NCBI RefSeq assembly: GCF_020379485.1
Contig: NC_063445.1
Coordinates: forward strand, 56,941,422-57,005,421
DNA: 64,000 nucleotides
From: Brassica napus
Taxonomy: Eukaryota > Streptophyta > Magnoliopsida > Brassicales > Brassicaceae
Direction: 5' to 3'
The first letter of the stretch is position 1, and each line of letters opens with the position of its first letter. Under the pieces are notes generated by a model. It was not told the DNA's origin. It was given only the letters and a program-made list of their open reading frames with translations, and did not search any database. Shown piece after piece: positions 26,619-39,200 of the stretch. The position numbers and the translations under genes were made by a program.

Positions 26619-27950
26619 TTTTAGATACTCGAATACATAAAACAAACAGTCATAAAGTACTCAAATATAAAAATACTCACAATAACTGAATTGACCAACC
26701 TTAAATATTCACATCAACAAAGCAGTAAGTCGAATGGTCAAACGGGTTCTATATGGATCGGTAATAAGGAAAGTAAGAAGTTTACCAATTTGCAGTCATT
26801 CCGTCTTGGCTTGTAACTGTGCGATGAAAAACGACATAGAATGTGTTCTCTTGTCACCTTGGACTCCAACTGATATTACTTGAAAGAAAACTTCAAAAGT
26901 TTCTTGATGAATCAAAGAGAACCGTCTGATTAATATTACAAACATGATGAGCACTACAAAGCAATGATATAAATTCTAGATCATTGCTGGAGACAACAAA
27001 GTGGCCATGGGTTGATTTCTTAATGAAATTTGGTAAGACAAAACGCCAACGGAATATTCGTTAGCCTGAAGTTTGAACACAATTTAGAACCACAAAACTT
27101 TTCAACACAATCTGATTAAGACATCACTGACCAGTCGCAAACCTTCGATAATCATACGTTTTTTTGCTTGGCCGATAAGTTTGTGGGGGCAAGTACCTGT
27201 AATAAAAATTCTCTTTTTTGTTAGCTAAACATTCTAAACACTTTGATCGCCACAGACGTCAAAAACATCAGAATCCCCTCCGAACCGGTCTTCGCTCTTC
27301 TCGTCATGTGCACAACCTGCTATAATTTTGGTACACGTCTTGACTCCGCCGCGTTAACCCTCTCTACCGCTCCATCCGTCTATTAACTTCAGAATCAAAT
27401 CCCAAATTAGAATCCCAGACAACCAAAGGACGGGAAGAAAACACTAATCCTACTTACCTTGTTGTTACTAAAAGTAATATAGAGCTAAAGGAGAAGTCAC
27501 ATGTTAGGGGATGGACGATTTGCCTTCCGGTTGATTGGAAGCCATTGTTATGATCCGTTTGTGTTGAAAAGCGGAGAAGTGGGGCTTGAATGGATAATGG
27601 ATTCATAAGTTATATAGAAGAGGGAGGGGAAGAAGAACAACGATGGGATTAAGTTGAGGATTCAATGCTTTGGGGAAGTAATTGATTGTCGCAGTAAGAA
27701 TGTGCGTAACAACTGTGGACGGAAGTAACCGGCGATCAAGGGGAGGGAAGAGGAAGGTCGATTTAGCAATCTTATAGCTGAGCTTTTTTGGGCTTAATTT
27801 TAATTATAAGGCCGAAAATATAGAATAAAGAATGTATAATTATTAGTTGGATATGACCCAATGAAAATGATAATCTCTGATTGGTTGGAATTTTCATGTT
27901 GATGTGGACACTTTCTCCGTTCACCATATTTCTCTTTTAGTATTGTAAGA
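23645..27950 (-). mobile_element. Candidate large Helitron
   Basis: The left end resembles a Helitron 3' end on the minus strand: a hairpin-like GCGCGAG stretch, then CTAG at 23645-23648 with T next. The right end on the minus strand reads TCTTACAATACTAAAAGAG (27950 down), preceded by A. Both ends fit A/T insertion. I see no helicase domain inside. Segments at 26300-27700 look like captured or decayed gene pieces, but I cannot name them. The pairing of these two ends is an inference. Confidence 0.4.
26588..26615. repeat. (AT)n microsatellite
   Basis: A pure AT run of about 14 units. Confidence 0.9.
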
Positions 27951-30062
27951 TAATATACGGTAGCTTTCAAATAAATATTCATTATAGTGTTGTATAACGC
28001 ACATGAATTATAGTGTTGTATAACGCACATGGGTGGATCAGATTCAGATCATGGTTTGGTGCGCATATCTTCATAGATCCAATGTAACTCAACTCTTGTG
28101 TTATGTAATACGATGATCTGTACAATGTATGATCTTCTAAATCAAGATCTTATCTAGAATCAAACTCCAAAATCTTTTAACTGGACCCACAATTTTTTTT
28201 AATTTAGATGTTATGGTATGTGTCATAGAATCACTGATAATACTACACCAGAAAAGGTGTTATACAATATAAGGACATTCAAAAGTTCACTGATACTATA
28301 CCGCATTTTATTTTATTCTAATGATTATACCAGTTAAATATTCTTGTAGGTGGTAAATGGTAACTATGTGCATGAGGATCTAACCCCAAAAAATAAAATC
28401 TGTTTGCATGACTGATGATATAGCATAATCAGGACTAAGGTATCGATATGGACTTTGAACAATTACTCGAAAGGCTACATGGAAAAAGACATTGTAACCT
28501 CATGCTTGTAGGCCCGTTTTCCCATTATTTCCCCCACCTTTCTGGCAGAGTCTTGTTTCAACTTTCAAGTGTTCAGTTTTTGTTTTTTGGCAAAACTCTA
28601 TGAACTACCAAACATTATTGAATTTAAAATATTATGAAAATACATTAATCTAACTTACACATTTGAATATTTGATTACCTAGAGGAAAAAGAAGAAGTAA
28701 AAACAAGGAAACAAAATGAAAAAAAATTACTTAATGAATTTCGAATAATCGTAAACAATTGACAACAACAATAAACAGTAATTTTTTTTTTTTTGGAAAC
28801 GATAAGAAATTCATTAAACCAGAAGAAAGTTCAGTGCAGAAATGAGGGAAGAAATAAAGTGTTCATTGCAAGTGCATCAGCTGCATAATTAAGATCTCTA
28901 CGGATAAAAAATGAACAAAGGAAAAATAGGAGGATAGAGACCAGAGATTTCTACCGGATAAGAAATGTTAGACTAGAAGCAAATTAAAAAAAAATTGGCC
29001 ACTTTCTGAAATATGAACCTAGGTTTGCGGACAAAGAGAATTAGTGCCATTAAGATTTTACTACTAGATCAAATAATTTTTTTGAAAATATGTGGCCGAA
29101 ATTGTTCTTATTATTATGTAACCGGAAGCAACGGCTTCCTTGGCTTGGTCCAAGGGCCGACTCTGCCACCGGATATTCTTTGAAGTTGGTATAATAAATA
29201 TGTAACAAAAATATCATATTTTGTGCTTTTAATTTCTTTTGATCCTTTTAAAACTTATACGATTGCTTCTCTTACTTGAGCCACCTTGAATTGAACCCAT
29301 AAGGTGGACCTAAGCCTTTTAACCAAATGAGCTACAAACCTACAAAATCTGGCTATACGGTTGCTTTAGTTTATCTAAGAACACAAAAACGAGTACGTTT
29401 AATGTATGCCCATAATACGAAATCGGGTATCGCCCAAAACATTAATATAAATGTAAAGTATTCAATATTGAACAGATTGTTATCTCTAGTAAATGGATAT
29501 TAAAACTGAAATATTTATATAGGAATATACGTATAAACCATTACAACAACCATAAGATTATTATTTATTTGTAGTGTTTAAATATTGAAGAATTTAGCCG
29601 GCCAACTGGAATTTCCACTTTAAAAAGAGACAAATCTTTTAGTTTTCGTCATACAAGATTCGATACATTTAATTACATAATTTCACATCTCTATCGTAAA
29701 TTATATTTCCTAATACCATCAAAGAATCGGTCCATCTACGTCTGTTATTATAAAAGATTAATACGTTTATTTATTTCCTCTTTTTAATTAATTTTATATA
29801 ACAAGCAGTAGACCATCTAAATATACATTAACAATGATATTACATATACGCAATACAAAGACAATTCACACGAAAATCAACTTCAATTTACTCTACATCT
29901 CATAAGTTATCATGCTTATTATCGATCACACAATCATTTCGTCTCATTTTAGATTTTCTGTTATATTTTAGCTCTATTATTCTTATATACAAAACCCAGA
30001 CATATTGATTTCACCCGCAACGAAAAATTATTATTATTATTTTTTAGATGATACATAATCGA
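27951..30062. other. Intergenic DNA with small retroelement relics
   Basis: No gene is visible. Near 28782-28990 a poly-T run followed by GGAAACGATAAG and AATTCATTAAA looks like the minus-strand 3' end of a LINE. Near 29278-29345 the minus strand has tRNA-promoter-like words (GTAGCTCATTTGG and GGTTCAATTC), probably a SINE fragment. Around 27968-28030 a short direct repeat contains AATTATAGTGTTGTATAACG. The rest is AT-rich. Confidence 0.4.
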
Positions 30063-30541
30063 TCAAATACGAACGGTTTTCTTGAATGCTCTAACGCCAT
30101 TTTTCACTTTCCTCTCGTCAAGCTTAATTTGCTTCTCTCTGCAATCTAAGCTACAAAATGCATTGTCCCCTCTACAAAAACATTACAATATAACATTTTC
30201 ATATTAGATAAAATAATTTCATTAAACCATAACATATAAAGATATACAAAACATTAATATAAAAATATTTGAAGGGTTGGTTTAGAAGTATAGAGATCGT
30301 ACCTATACATATAAATGTCACGACGATGGCATAGATTTCGATTGCAGAGGCTACAAGTCCTCAAGAAGTCATCATCGTTATTAGTAGCCATCATCACCGT
30401 CGGATTATGATGATGCTGATGCATGGTTAGATGATCAGACGGCTGAGATGCATGGTCATAGATCGTGGCTATATCGTCTGTGATCATTAGCATGCTTGTT
30501 GTTCTCTTAATCAAAGAGCCATGACGCTTTCCCAGAACCAT
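30063..30541 (-). CDS. FLZ (DUF581) zinc-finger protein
   Basis: Exon 1 is 30541-30303 and exon 2 is 30171-30063 (348 nt, 115 aa). The start MVLGKRHGSLIKRTTSM was chosen because FLZ proteins commonly begin this way; an upstream in-frame Met adds a hydrophobic leader unlike the family. The FLZ domain spans about residues 59-95: C63 and C66, DIYMYRGDNAFC, C86 and C90. The intron falls inside the finger, as expected. FLZ proteins act as adaptors of SnRK1 energy-signalling kinase. The position next to the MAF locus matches At5g65040. Confidence 0.9.
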
Positions 30542-30543
30542 TA

Positions 30544-30583
30544 TCTCTCTCTCTCTCTCTCTAAGAAGAAGAAGAAGAAGAAG
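30544..30583. repeat. CT/AAG microsatellite in the FLZ 5' leader
   Basis: A run of CT (30544-30562) is followed by an AAG run (30563-30583), directly upstream of the FLZ start on the minus strand. Confidence 0.85.
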
Positions 30584-31101
30584 TGTGAAGTGATGGGAAG
30601 AAGAAGCGAAGGGGAGAATGAAGAAAAGAAAACACAAGATATTTAAAAGAAAAAAAGCAAAAGAATCTAACAACAGAGATAATATTGTTTTATTTTTATA
30701 ACATTTCTACAATTAATTTTTCTAATCATAACTATTTTTGTATGTATAGAAATTCATATTGGTGTAACCGTGTGTAAGTAACGAACAGAGGACACAAATC
30801 ATAAAAAAGAGTTAACTAAGACAATCAAACTTCATAATAAAATTAATTTTCATACCCGTTTTTGTCCCACTAATCATTCAATCACACCCGTAAATTATTC
30901 AATCAACACCCAATAATATTAAATGTTACAAATAACCAAAACTTTAATGAATTTTTATAACATTTAAATAAAAGATGTAATTCAAGTTCGGTCTGGTTTT
31001 GTATAGAGCTGGTCTATAGTGTACCGTACTATTCAAATCAAACATGTAAACATGCGGGTTTTCTTTACATTTGTCAAATTAACCGCTGACCAAATCACAA
31101 T

Positions 31102-31290
31102 CACATGGGTGGTCTAGTGGTAGGCGGCCTACGGAAATATCTAAGTTCAAAGCAACTCCCAAGATACTAAACTTGTGTGGCCACACGTATATCAAGCCAT
31201 GCTTTAAACTTCAATAAAAATCCATCCGTGAATCGCACCATTTATGGATTAATCTGGGTGTTTAGGATATTTCTAAGATTAAACAAAAAA
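31102..31290 (+). mobile_element. SINE-like element (tRNA-derived)
   Basis: An A-box-like TGGTCTAGTGGTAG and a B-box-like AGTTCAAAGC lie at the usual spacing. An A-rich tail (AAACAAAAAAA) ends it. The flanks ACCGCTGACCAAATCACAA (31082) and ACTGCTAACCAAATCGTAA (31291) look like a diverged target duplication. Confidence 0.65.
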
Positions 31291-31788
31291 ACTGCTAACC
31301 AAATCGTAACTATACTCAACAATGTAATTATACAAACCGAGTTGTATTGAGTTGGACTGATTATGGCAACTTCCCAAATTTATGTACAACTTTATAAAAG
31401 CAAGAATATTTACCAAAATGTAAGAACATGATATCATAAGCATTAGGAACAAGACAAAAGTTAGTGTGGAAATGTAAATGGATTAATGCGTCACCAATGT
31501 CCAAAAACTTTTCGACGCATCAGCCTCATTATTATTAGCTGCAGTGTCTATTTCCCCAAATATCAGTTTTCTCTCCTCTCACACCTTGTTTAATTTTTTG
31601 TTTTTAGCGAATTGTTGGAGAAAATAATATCATTAGATAGATACTCGAGTTTGAGTGCACTATAGTGTATATGATCTTTAAGAAAACAACTCTACAATAT
31701 GCACCACTTTAAAAGTTTGAGTTTGAGTGCACTATATACTGTTTTCTGTTTTGAAGGATTTTATTACTCTACTGTATTACTAAATATA

Positions 31789-33699
31789 TTTTTTTGAAAC
31801 ACAACTTCATTAAATTAAAAACATAGTAGTTAGGTGAGGGGATGAACATCCTCATTTATTACAAGACTAAGCTTAGCTAAATTATCAGCAATAGTATTTT
31901 TCTCTCGTTCGATCCAATCAAACGAGATCGAATCACATTCCGTTGCCATACTCAGTATGTCGGATACAGGTCCAAAAATGTCTGGCCAAGAGGTCTTCTT
32001 CTTGATGCAGGAAATCAGCTTTTTGGAATCCGATTCACACCTGATTTTGTTGATTCCGAGTTCCTTACATTTGAAGAGAGCTGCTCGCATAGCTGCGATT
32101 CCGCCATTAAAGGCGAGAAAATAGGGGCTTCAGTGCTTGAGAAAGTCGACAGACCAGATCTCTCAGAGATAGTCCATCCCAAACCTGCAGTAGTTGAAGA
32201 TTCCTTCCAAGCAGCATCCGATCTTACAAGAATCTGGTCGATGGGGTTCTGTGGGGGTAACTCTGTTTTCCTCTGTTTTCCCGCTACCATAAGCTGGCCG
32301 TTTTGCCACTCTCTAGCTGCTGCAATCGTAGTGGACATGACTTCCACATGAGAGAGAATCTGTTCATTGAAAACTAGCTTGTTTCGGCTTGTCCATAAAG
32401 CCCATATGATCCAGGGAGCTATGCTTTTTCATGTGATACCACACGGTGGTAGACAAACGGTTTCTCTTACGGCGTTTCAGTGGTCCGAAAAATCTATCCC
32501 TCCGCCGCTGTAATCAATGGTGCTCGTGGTAGGGGCCAAGGACCAGACCTCCTGTGCAAAGCTACACTGGAAAAACAGACGAAGGATAGATTCATCATTA
32601 CCACATCTTTTGCAACTTGGTTGAACGTTTATGTGTCGCTCCACCAATCTGGACCCAACAGGGAGGGCTCTCTTCAAGGCTTTCCACACTAGCATCTTGA
32701 CTTTTGGAGTTGTTGGTAAGTTCCAAACTCTCGGATTCCAGTCAATATTAATTTCCATCGGTTCTGGCCCTTCATCTCTTGTCATAACAAAATTATAGCC
32801 TGACTTTGTTGTGTATTCTCCATCTCTTGTTCCCATCCAAAACAGTTTATCTGGAACCCCAACTCTGCTTGGCTTTATCTTGACGATTTGATCTTCATAT
32901 ATCGGGCATATTCTCCGGATCTTCTCAATACCCACTCATTGACGCCTTGCTGGAACAGGTTCGCCACTTTAAACTCGCTAGATAGTTGTTGCCGGTCCTA
33001 TTGGCCTCTGCTGGGTAGATAGGTTCAGCCAAGGGTCTTCCCATAGCTTGATAGTTTTTCCATCACCAACTAACCATCCCACATTGTCAATTAGTAGGTC
33101 TCGGCCAATTAGGACACTCCTTCATCCATGAGAGATTTTTGATCCTGTCTTGCATTCCAGTAGGTTCTCTGACGCACAATACTTCCCTAGAAGCGTTCTT
33201 TCTAGCAGACTGTTTGGTTTATTGATAATCCTCCAGCTTAATTTTGCAAGGTGTGCATCATTAAATTGTTGGAAATCTCTAAAACCCAAACCTCCTCTCC
33301 TTTCGGTCGGGTTAGTTTAGGCCACGAAATCCAAACCATTTTCTTTTTCCCAGAACGATCATCCCACCAAAAACGTGTCACCGCAGATTGGATACGTTTG
33401 CACAAAGACATTGGTAGTTTGAAGCAAATCATGGAATACCCCGGAATCGCATAAAGTACACTTTTTAACATGACTTCCTTACCCGATGTTGACATGAATC
33501 TCGTTGTCCATCCCATGGCTTTTTGCTTGATTCTATCTACTATAGAAGCAAATAGATCCTTTTTCCTTCTCTCAAAATGTTCTGGTAGGTCTAAATACTT
33601 CCCAACGCCTCCCTTCTTACTGATTTGTAAGTCATTCTTTACTGTTTGCTTCAACGAACTAGGGGCTTTGCGCAAAAAAATTATGGCACGAACCAGAGA
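31789..33699 (-). mobile_element. 5'-truncated LINE (LINE-B)
   Basis: It is flanked by a perfect 14-bp duplication TATTACTAAATATA (31775-31788 and 33700-33713). The poly-A tail is on the minus strand (T run at 31789). From its 5' side it encodes the end of reverse transcriptase (YLDLPEHFERRKKDLF, GWTTRFMSTSGKEVML), a zf-RVT region (VWNLPTTPKVKMLVWKALK, CKRCGND) and an RNase H-like domain (VRSDAAWKESSTTAGLGW, DWIEREKNTIADNLAK). Several stops and frameshifts break it. The catalytic FADD part is missing by truncation. Confidence 0.88.
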
Positions 33700-33713
33700 T
33701 ATTACTAAATATA

Positions 33714-34701
33714 ATTATAACTTTTTAGTCGTGGGTCAAAAATTTAAGGAAAACTTCTTATATACCGGAAATATCAAGTTAGTCTTATGTACATTATTGA
33801 GTACAATCATAATGTTATATCATAAAAAATCATAAAGTTATATCATTAAAAATCAAACATCCCTATAATTGTAAGATTTTTTTGTTACATCAACTTTGTG
33901 ATTAATAATTTTAATTAGGTTAAAGTATTGAATAAATAAACGGAGACTCGGTGAATGGTACATGAGGTAAGCTATAAAGTTAAAATCTATATTGTGAGAG
34001 CACAAAAGGACAAAGGTATCAACAATGGAACCCATCAAAGGGCCAATAATTTCCATGAATCTCTTGACCCTTATAAAAATAAAAAAGGTAAAACAAGTGT
34101 TTGGTTCTGTGCCGATAGATTCCATTTTTCTTATTATTTTAGCTTTTGCACAATTCAAATATAAATAGTTGATGTTTCCTACCAACTTGAATGGAAAAGC
34201 ATCTAGACAAGTGTATGGTGGTTGTGTACCACTCTAGTTTTCACCTTTATCATTCTAAGAGAATCCCACTTATGTACATATTTCCTAGATATTATAAGTT
34301 TAACATTGTATCAAAAGCAGTAAAACATTATTTTCTAGATTTGACAGGGGGACATCCACGTTCTCTGTATTGAATGGCTTGAACATGAAAATTTCCCGGT
34401 ACAACTTACGCAAGTGATCCCTCACTAATATAAGAACTCGAAAGCAATTTTAAAATCTTGCATATGACATAAAAATCAAAACTGTAAATAGTAAACATCA
34501 AAACCCTAGATGGAGATGAAGGGAGTACCTAATGTATACTTTTAGATTAAAGAAGCAAGAGTTCCTCTATATTTTGATTATACATCAAGATATGAGTCAT
34601 GGCCAGGAGATAATCAAACCTAAGAGTATAAAATTTGTAGGTGTATGTGCAAGGTTCAGCTATCAAAACATTTGTGTATGCATAATTTACATAGATCATA
34701 T
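33714..34701. other. AT-rich intergenic DNA
   Basis: No gene, repeat boundary or RNA is apparent beyond scattered short open frames. Confidence 0.4.
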
Positions 34702-35339
34702 TAGACCTGGGCATTTCGGATATCGGTTCGATTCGGTTCGGGTATTTCGGGTTTCAGGTAGTTCGGATAAGGGGTTAGAGGATCCATTTACTACTTGACC
34801 TATTTTCGGTTCGGTTCGGATAAGATAGTTTCGGGTTCGGTTCGGATAGTAAATGTAAGAACCGGAAAATACCCGGAAAGAATTCAGTTATCATTTGGAT
34901 CCGGTTCGGGTTCGGATAGTTCGGGTAGTTCAGATAATTTAGATAAAATATCGGTTATTTAGGGAAAAATCTCAAATAATTAGGATGATTTAGATTAAAA
35001 AAAATTGGATATTTCGGATAAAACTATCCGATCCGAATAGTTTCGGATACTTTCGGGTAGTTCGGATACTTTTTAATAATTTAGATATCCTCAACTATTT
35101 TCAGATACTTTTAATAGAATTTTAAATTAAAAATATATATTTAGTTATGTTATATGTATATGTTATTAATATTTTTATATATTCGGGTACTCGTTCGGTT
35201 CCAGTTCGGTTCGGTTATTTCGGATATAAAAATATAGGAACCGTTTGAGTATTTGAAGGTATTGGTCCGGTTCCGATTTTGGGTATTTCGGTTCGGTTTC
35301 AGTTTGGTTTTTCGGTTCTGGTTATTCTGGCCAGGCCTA
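34702..35339 (-). mobile_element. hAT-like non-autonomous element (copy B of the AACCG family)
   Basis: The ends are TAGACCTGGGCA and GGCCAGGCCTA. The 8-bp duplication GATCATAT (34694-34701 and 35340-35347) is perfect. Read on the minus strand it follows copy A (13094-13747) closely, including the CGAACCGAA arrays. The intact duplication suggests a more recent insertion than copy A. Confidence 0.88.
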
Positions 35340-35347
35340 GATCATAT

Positions 35348-36205
35348 ACTGTACATAAATAAACTGAAATCACGATTAGTTCACTATTGATTTGCTAAAA
35401 TGAGATACGGAGTTGAGCAGAGTCGTTTTGATAAATTCAAATGGGCTGTACTGATGTGGGTCTTACTTTTGAGTGAGCCCATTTCGGCTCACACTATTAT
35501 TTGGTTCGAGTCAGATCACCAGATCTGGTGGTAAATTATTATACGACGTATGTGCATACGATCCGTAGACTTGTGTTACGGTAATGGAGCAACATATGCT
35601 AAAGAGACCATTAAACAAAAAAAAATCCAGACGCATAAGAATCGAAATTATATATAGTATAACAACTTAGATTGTGAATATGAAAAAGTTACCGTAGTTA
35701 GTATTATAATAGTGAATATAGCTTTAAGAAATATAAGATCATAATGTTAATCAAAAACACGGAGAAAATAATGTAGTCTCACCTTATTTTCAAATCATCA
35801 ATTTTTTAAAATACGCATCAGCAACTTCCCAAGTTCTTACTTCAATAAAACGTAAACCATCTCAAAATTTTAAAATTAAATGGTAATTAGACCGGACCAA
35901 CCGGTGGGAATAACAGTCGACGGCGCTCGCTGGAAATTCAACATGCGTAAATAGTACATGTCTCTTCCGCTTACTCGAAACGCATCGTTTCAATTAATTG
36001 CTTTTATTTTTTTCGACAATTGCTTTTATTTTCTCTATCGTTTAACAAAAGAAAACAATCTGACATTAGATTTATCTGTCCAAAGAGCAAAAACCAAAAA
36101 AGGAAAAAAGATAAGAGATAAACGAATCAAAAGAAGCAAAAACATTGAGTCTCTTCGGACATCAGACTCAAATTAGGGCATAAAGCCTTGTCGGAAGAAG
36201 CAGCC
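35348..36205. other. Upstream region of the MAF-like gene
   Basis: Non-coding. Its right end is the probable promoter and 5' UTR. A purine-rich leader precedes the start codon at 36206. Confidence 0.5.
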
Positions 36206-39200
36206 ATGGGGAGAAGAAAAGTAGAGATCAAACTAATTGAGAACAAAAATAGTAGACAAGTCACTTTCTCTAAACGACGCACTGGTCTCATCGAGAAAGC
36301 TCGACAGCTTTCAGTTCTCTGTGAATCATCCGTCGCTGTTCTCGTCGTCTCCGCCTCTGGAAAACTCTACAACTCCTCTTCCGGTGACAAGTAAGCTATT
36401 CCGGGTCTCTCGTCTTGTCTTTATTTATTACCCTCTTTGTTTAATTACTTTCTAGATATAGAAACTTCAAATCTAGGGCTTTTTGTTTTCTTCAAATTAA
36501 CTGAGATTTTCTCTTTGTTTTACTGATGACGACTGCCTATGCGTGAGCTCAAACCTAATTTAAGATTAAACATTGTGGTGGCCTAGCTAGATATGTTCTT
36601 GATTTTCGTTTTTTTTTTCCATTTTTGATACGAATTTTACCTTTATTATAAAGAATTTTAATATTGCATGTGAATTCAAGAATTTTTTCTACACGTGGTG
36701 GTACTCAATGTTGTTGAAGTAATCTATATATATTTGTATCGCTGCTTCATCAGTTTTTCACTTTCAATTTTTATTTTTTTTTATTTAAGATACAATGTAC
36801 AGTATTGTGATGCACTTCAGGAGAATTGCTGAGAGATTAATCGGGGTTAATGGTGACACTGATTAAGAATCTTTGGCTTAAAATGGAGCTCTTTTGTTCA
36901 ATAATTCATCTGAAAAAATTTCTTGACTTTTTGTTTTGTAATTTCTCCGTGATTGATTTGTTGATGAAGTATCCTCCAAATACCATGTCTGGTTGTAGAA
37001 CACTGAAAATTTCACAGAGATACTTGTCACACATGCTACATTACTTATCTAATTGGATATCTGTTTTAATCTTGATCGGTGTGTGCAAAGGACACTATCC
37101 AAGATATATATGTCTAGATTAATAGCGACCTTTTGTTGCTCTTCAAGATGTTGTTCCTTTTCTTCATGCAATTAGTCTAGTTTTGGGTTTCTTTGCTAAA
37201 GAACACTCGAACTTAAAATTAGTCTACGGTCGTTATGTTCATATATATGTGGCAGTGGCAGTGGCAGTGGCAGTGGCAGTGGCCTAATGGGTTTACTCAG
37301 TAGAAAGTAATCGTTGTTTTCTTTTCTCCTATAAGAATGAATCCACTAAGCTACAACCCTTTTTAACAGGTGTGATATTCTTCTCTATCTGTGGTAGTAG
37401 AAGTTCCAAATTAAAAACATACAAAACCTCTCGGCATTTTCCTTATATATCTAGGAGAGATAACAATGAGCCCACACTAAGCTACAACTTTTCCTATCTT
37501 ACGCCAGAGAATCTTAAAAACGGATGAGAACAAATGTATGTGTAGGAAATTGAAATGTAACTCATCACTATGCATACGAGTATATCTCTATATAGTTTCT
37601 TCGCACTGCATTGATATTTAATTCCACTAAAGCTTGATCATGGAAGAAGTTATTGGGAACCTAATCTACTTGCTTCCATTTTACAATAGTCAAATTCTAG
37701 TCATAGCTAGTTTCTTTGGTAGTTTCTCTTATATAGTATATAACGTATTGGCACTTTTCAAGCTGCGTCGACTTGAGATTAGGCTTCTTATTGTGTTCCT
37801 TATTAATTGCACAGTTTTTTTGGTGATTAAAAGTTAAATTACATATTCATAACTTCATATGCAAGTGAATATATAGTGAATTAAAGCCAAACTGTATTTG
37901 AATTCTTTCAATAAATCATGGACATCACAAATTAGGATTGCAGCCGTGATCTTACCTAATTTGCTATACCCGCTTTCTTGGCTTATCCTTTATGGAGTGA
38001 TTGTCCCACAACTTTAAGCCAAAGGTTTTGTTTTCAGTTCTCCGATTCAGTTGAATATATGTTTAAAAGCTTCAATAATAGCTAGGTGTAACATGGACAC
38101 CATGTGAAGCTAAATCCATTGGTATTTATAATTTTCATGTATAAATCGTCAAAATTTATAGCGACTTCACCTACATCTAGAGATTTTCCTTGTATATATG
38201 AACTATAGTAGCTAGTTACAAAGATACAAAAAATGATTGTAAACAAACATGTTTGTGATTTTGTTTTAAGCGATATACACCACATTTATGTCTATATAGA
38301 AGCTAGTTATAAGTAGTATTAATGATACAAACTTAAGTCACTCATATACAATATCTATGTATAATAGCATTCTCTTTCCGTTTCATTCTCTCTATAAAGG
38401 CCGCTATTGGTGCTCTTTCTAACTCGTAATTAAAAAAAAAAGGTTCATGAATTGGCTCTTATACGTATTTTTGTTTTGTTCTTGATATCTCCAGCATGAC
38501 CAACATCATCGATCGTTATGGCATACAACATGCTTGTGAACTTAGAAGCTTGGTAAGTTAGCTGAGAACATCATTTAACGTGGTCGTTAATGTCATGAAG
38601 GGATCGAAGTGTTGGCTGCGTCTGAGATAAACTCTATGCTTTGAACTTGTCATAGCGACTGGAGTTTCTAGGTTTCCCATCATTTTTTTTTCACGTGCAG
38701 GATCTTGCAGAAAAAACTCGGAGTTATCTTCCACACAATGAGTTACTCGAATCAGTCAAAAGGTTAGCACTAAGACGCCTTTTCCCCTCTTCATCTGATC
38801 AAAAAAGTTTTTTTTTTTTCCTTTGTCTACTTATGACTATGCAGCAATCTTGAAGAATCAAATGTCGACAACGCAAGTGTAGATTCTCTAATTTCTCTGG
38901 AGGACCAGCTCGAAACTGCTCTGTCTGCAACTAGAGCTAGGAAGGTATATATGCTTGCTACGAAGTGAATGAACCGATTATTACATAAATATTCTGTCTA
39001 GTTAGTTTCCTAAGACCTTGCTTGACTTCAGATGAAATAACATAGTTTTTAATGTCATGTTGCAGACAGAACTAACGATGGAGTTTGTGAAGATGCTTCA
39101 AGAAAAGGTTAGTGCTACCATCCCGGTCATTATCGGCTATGCTGATTCTTGAATCCTCTTGCAGATCACTAGACCCAAATCTCTAGATTTTGGATGTATC

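Noticed and set aside
31961..32351. Plus-strand frames across LINE-B
   Set aside because: They are antisense shadows of the minus-strand RNase H and zf-RVT coding regions.
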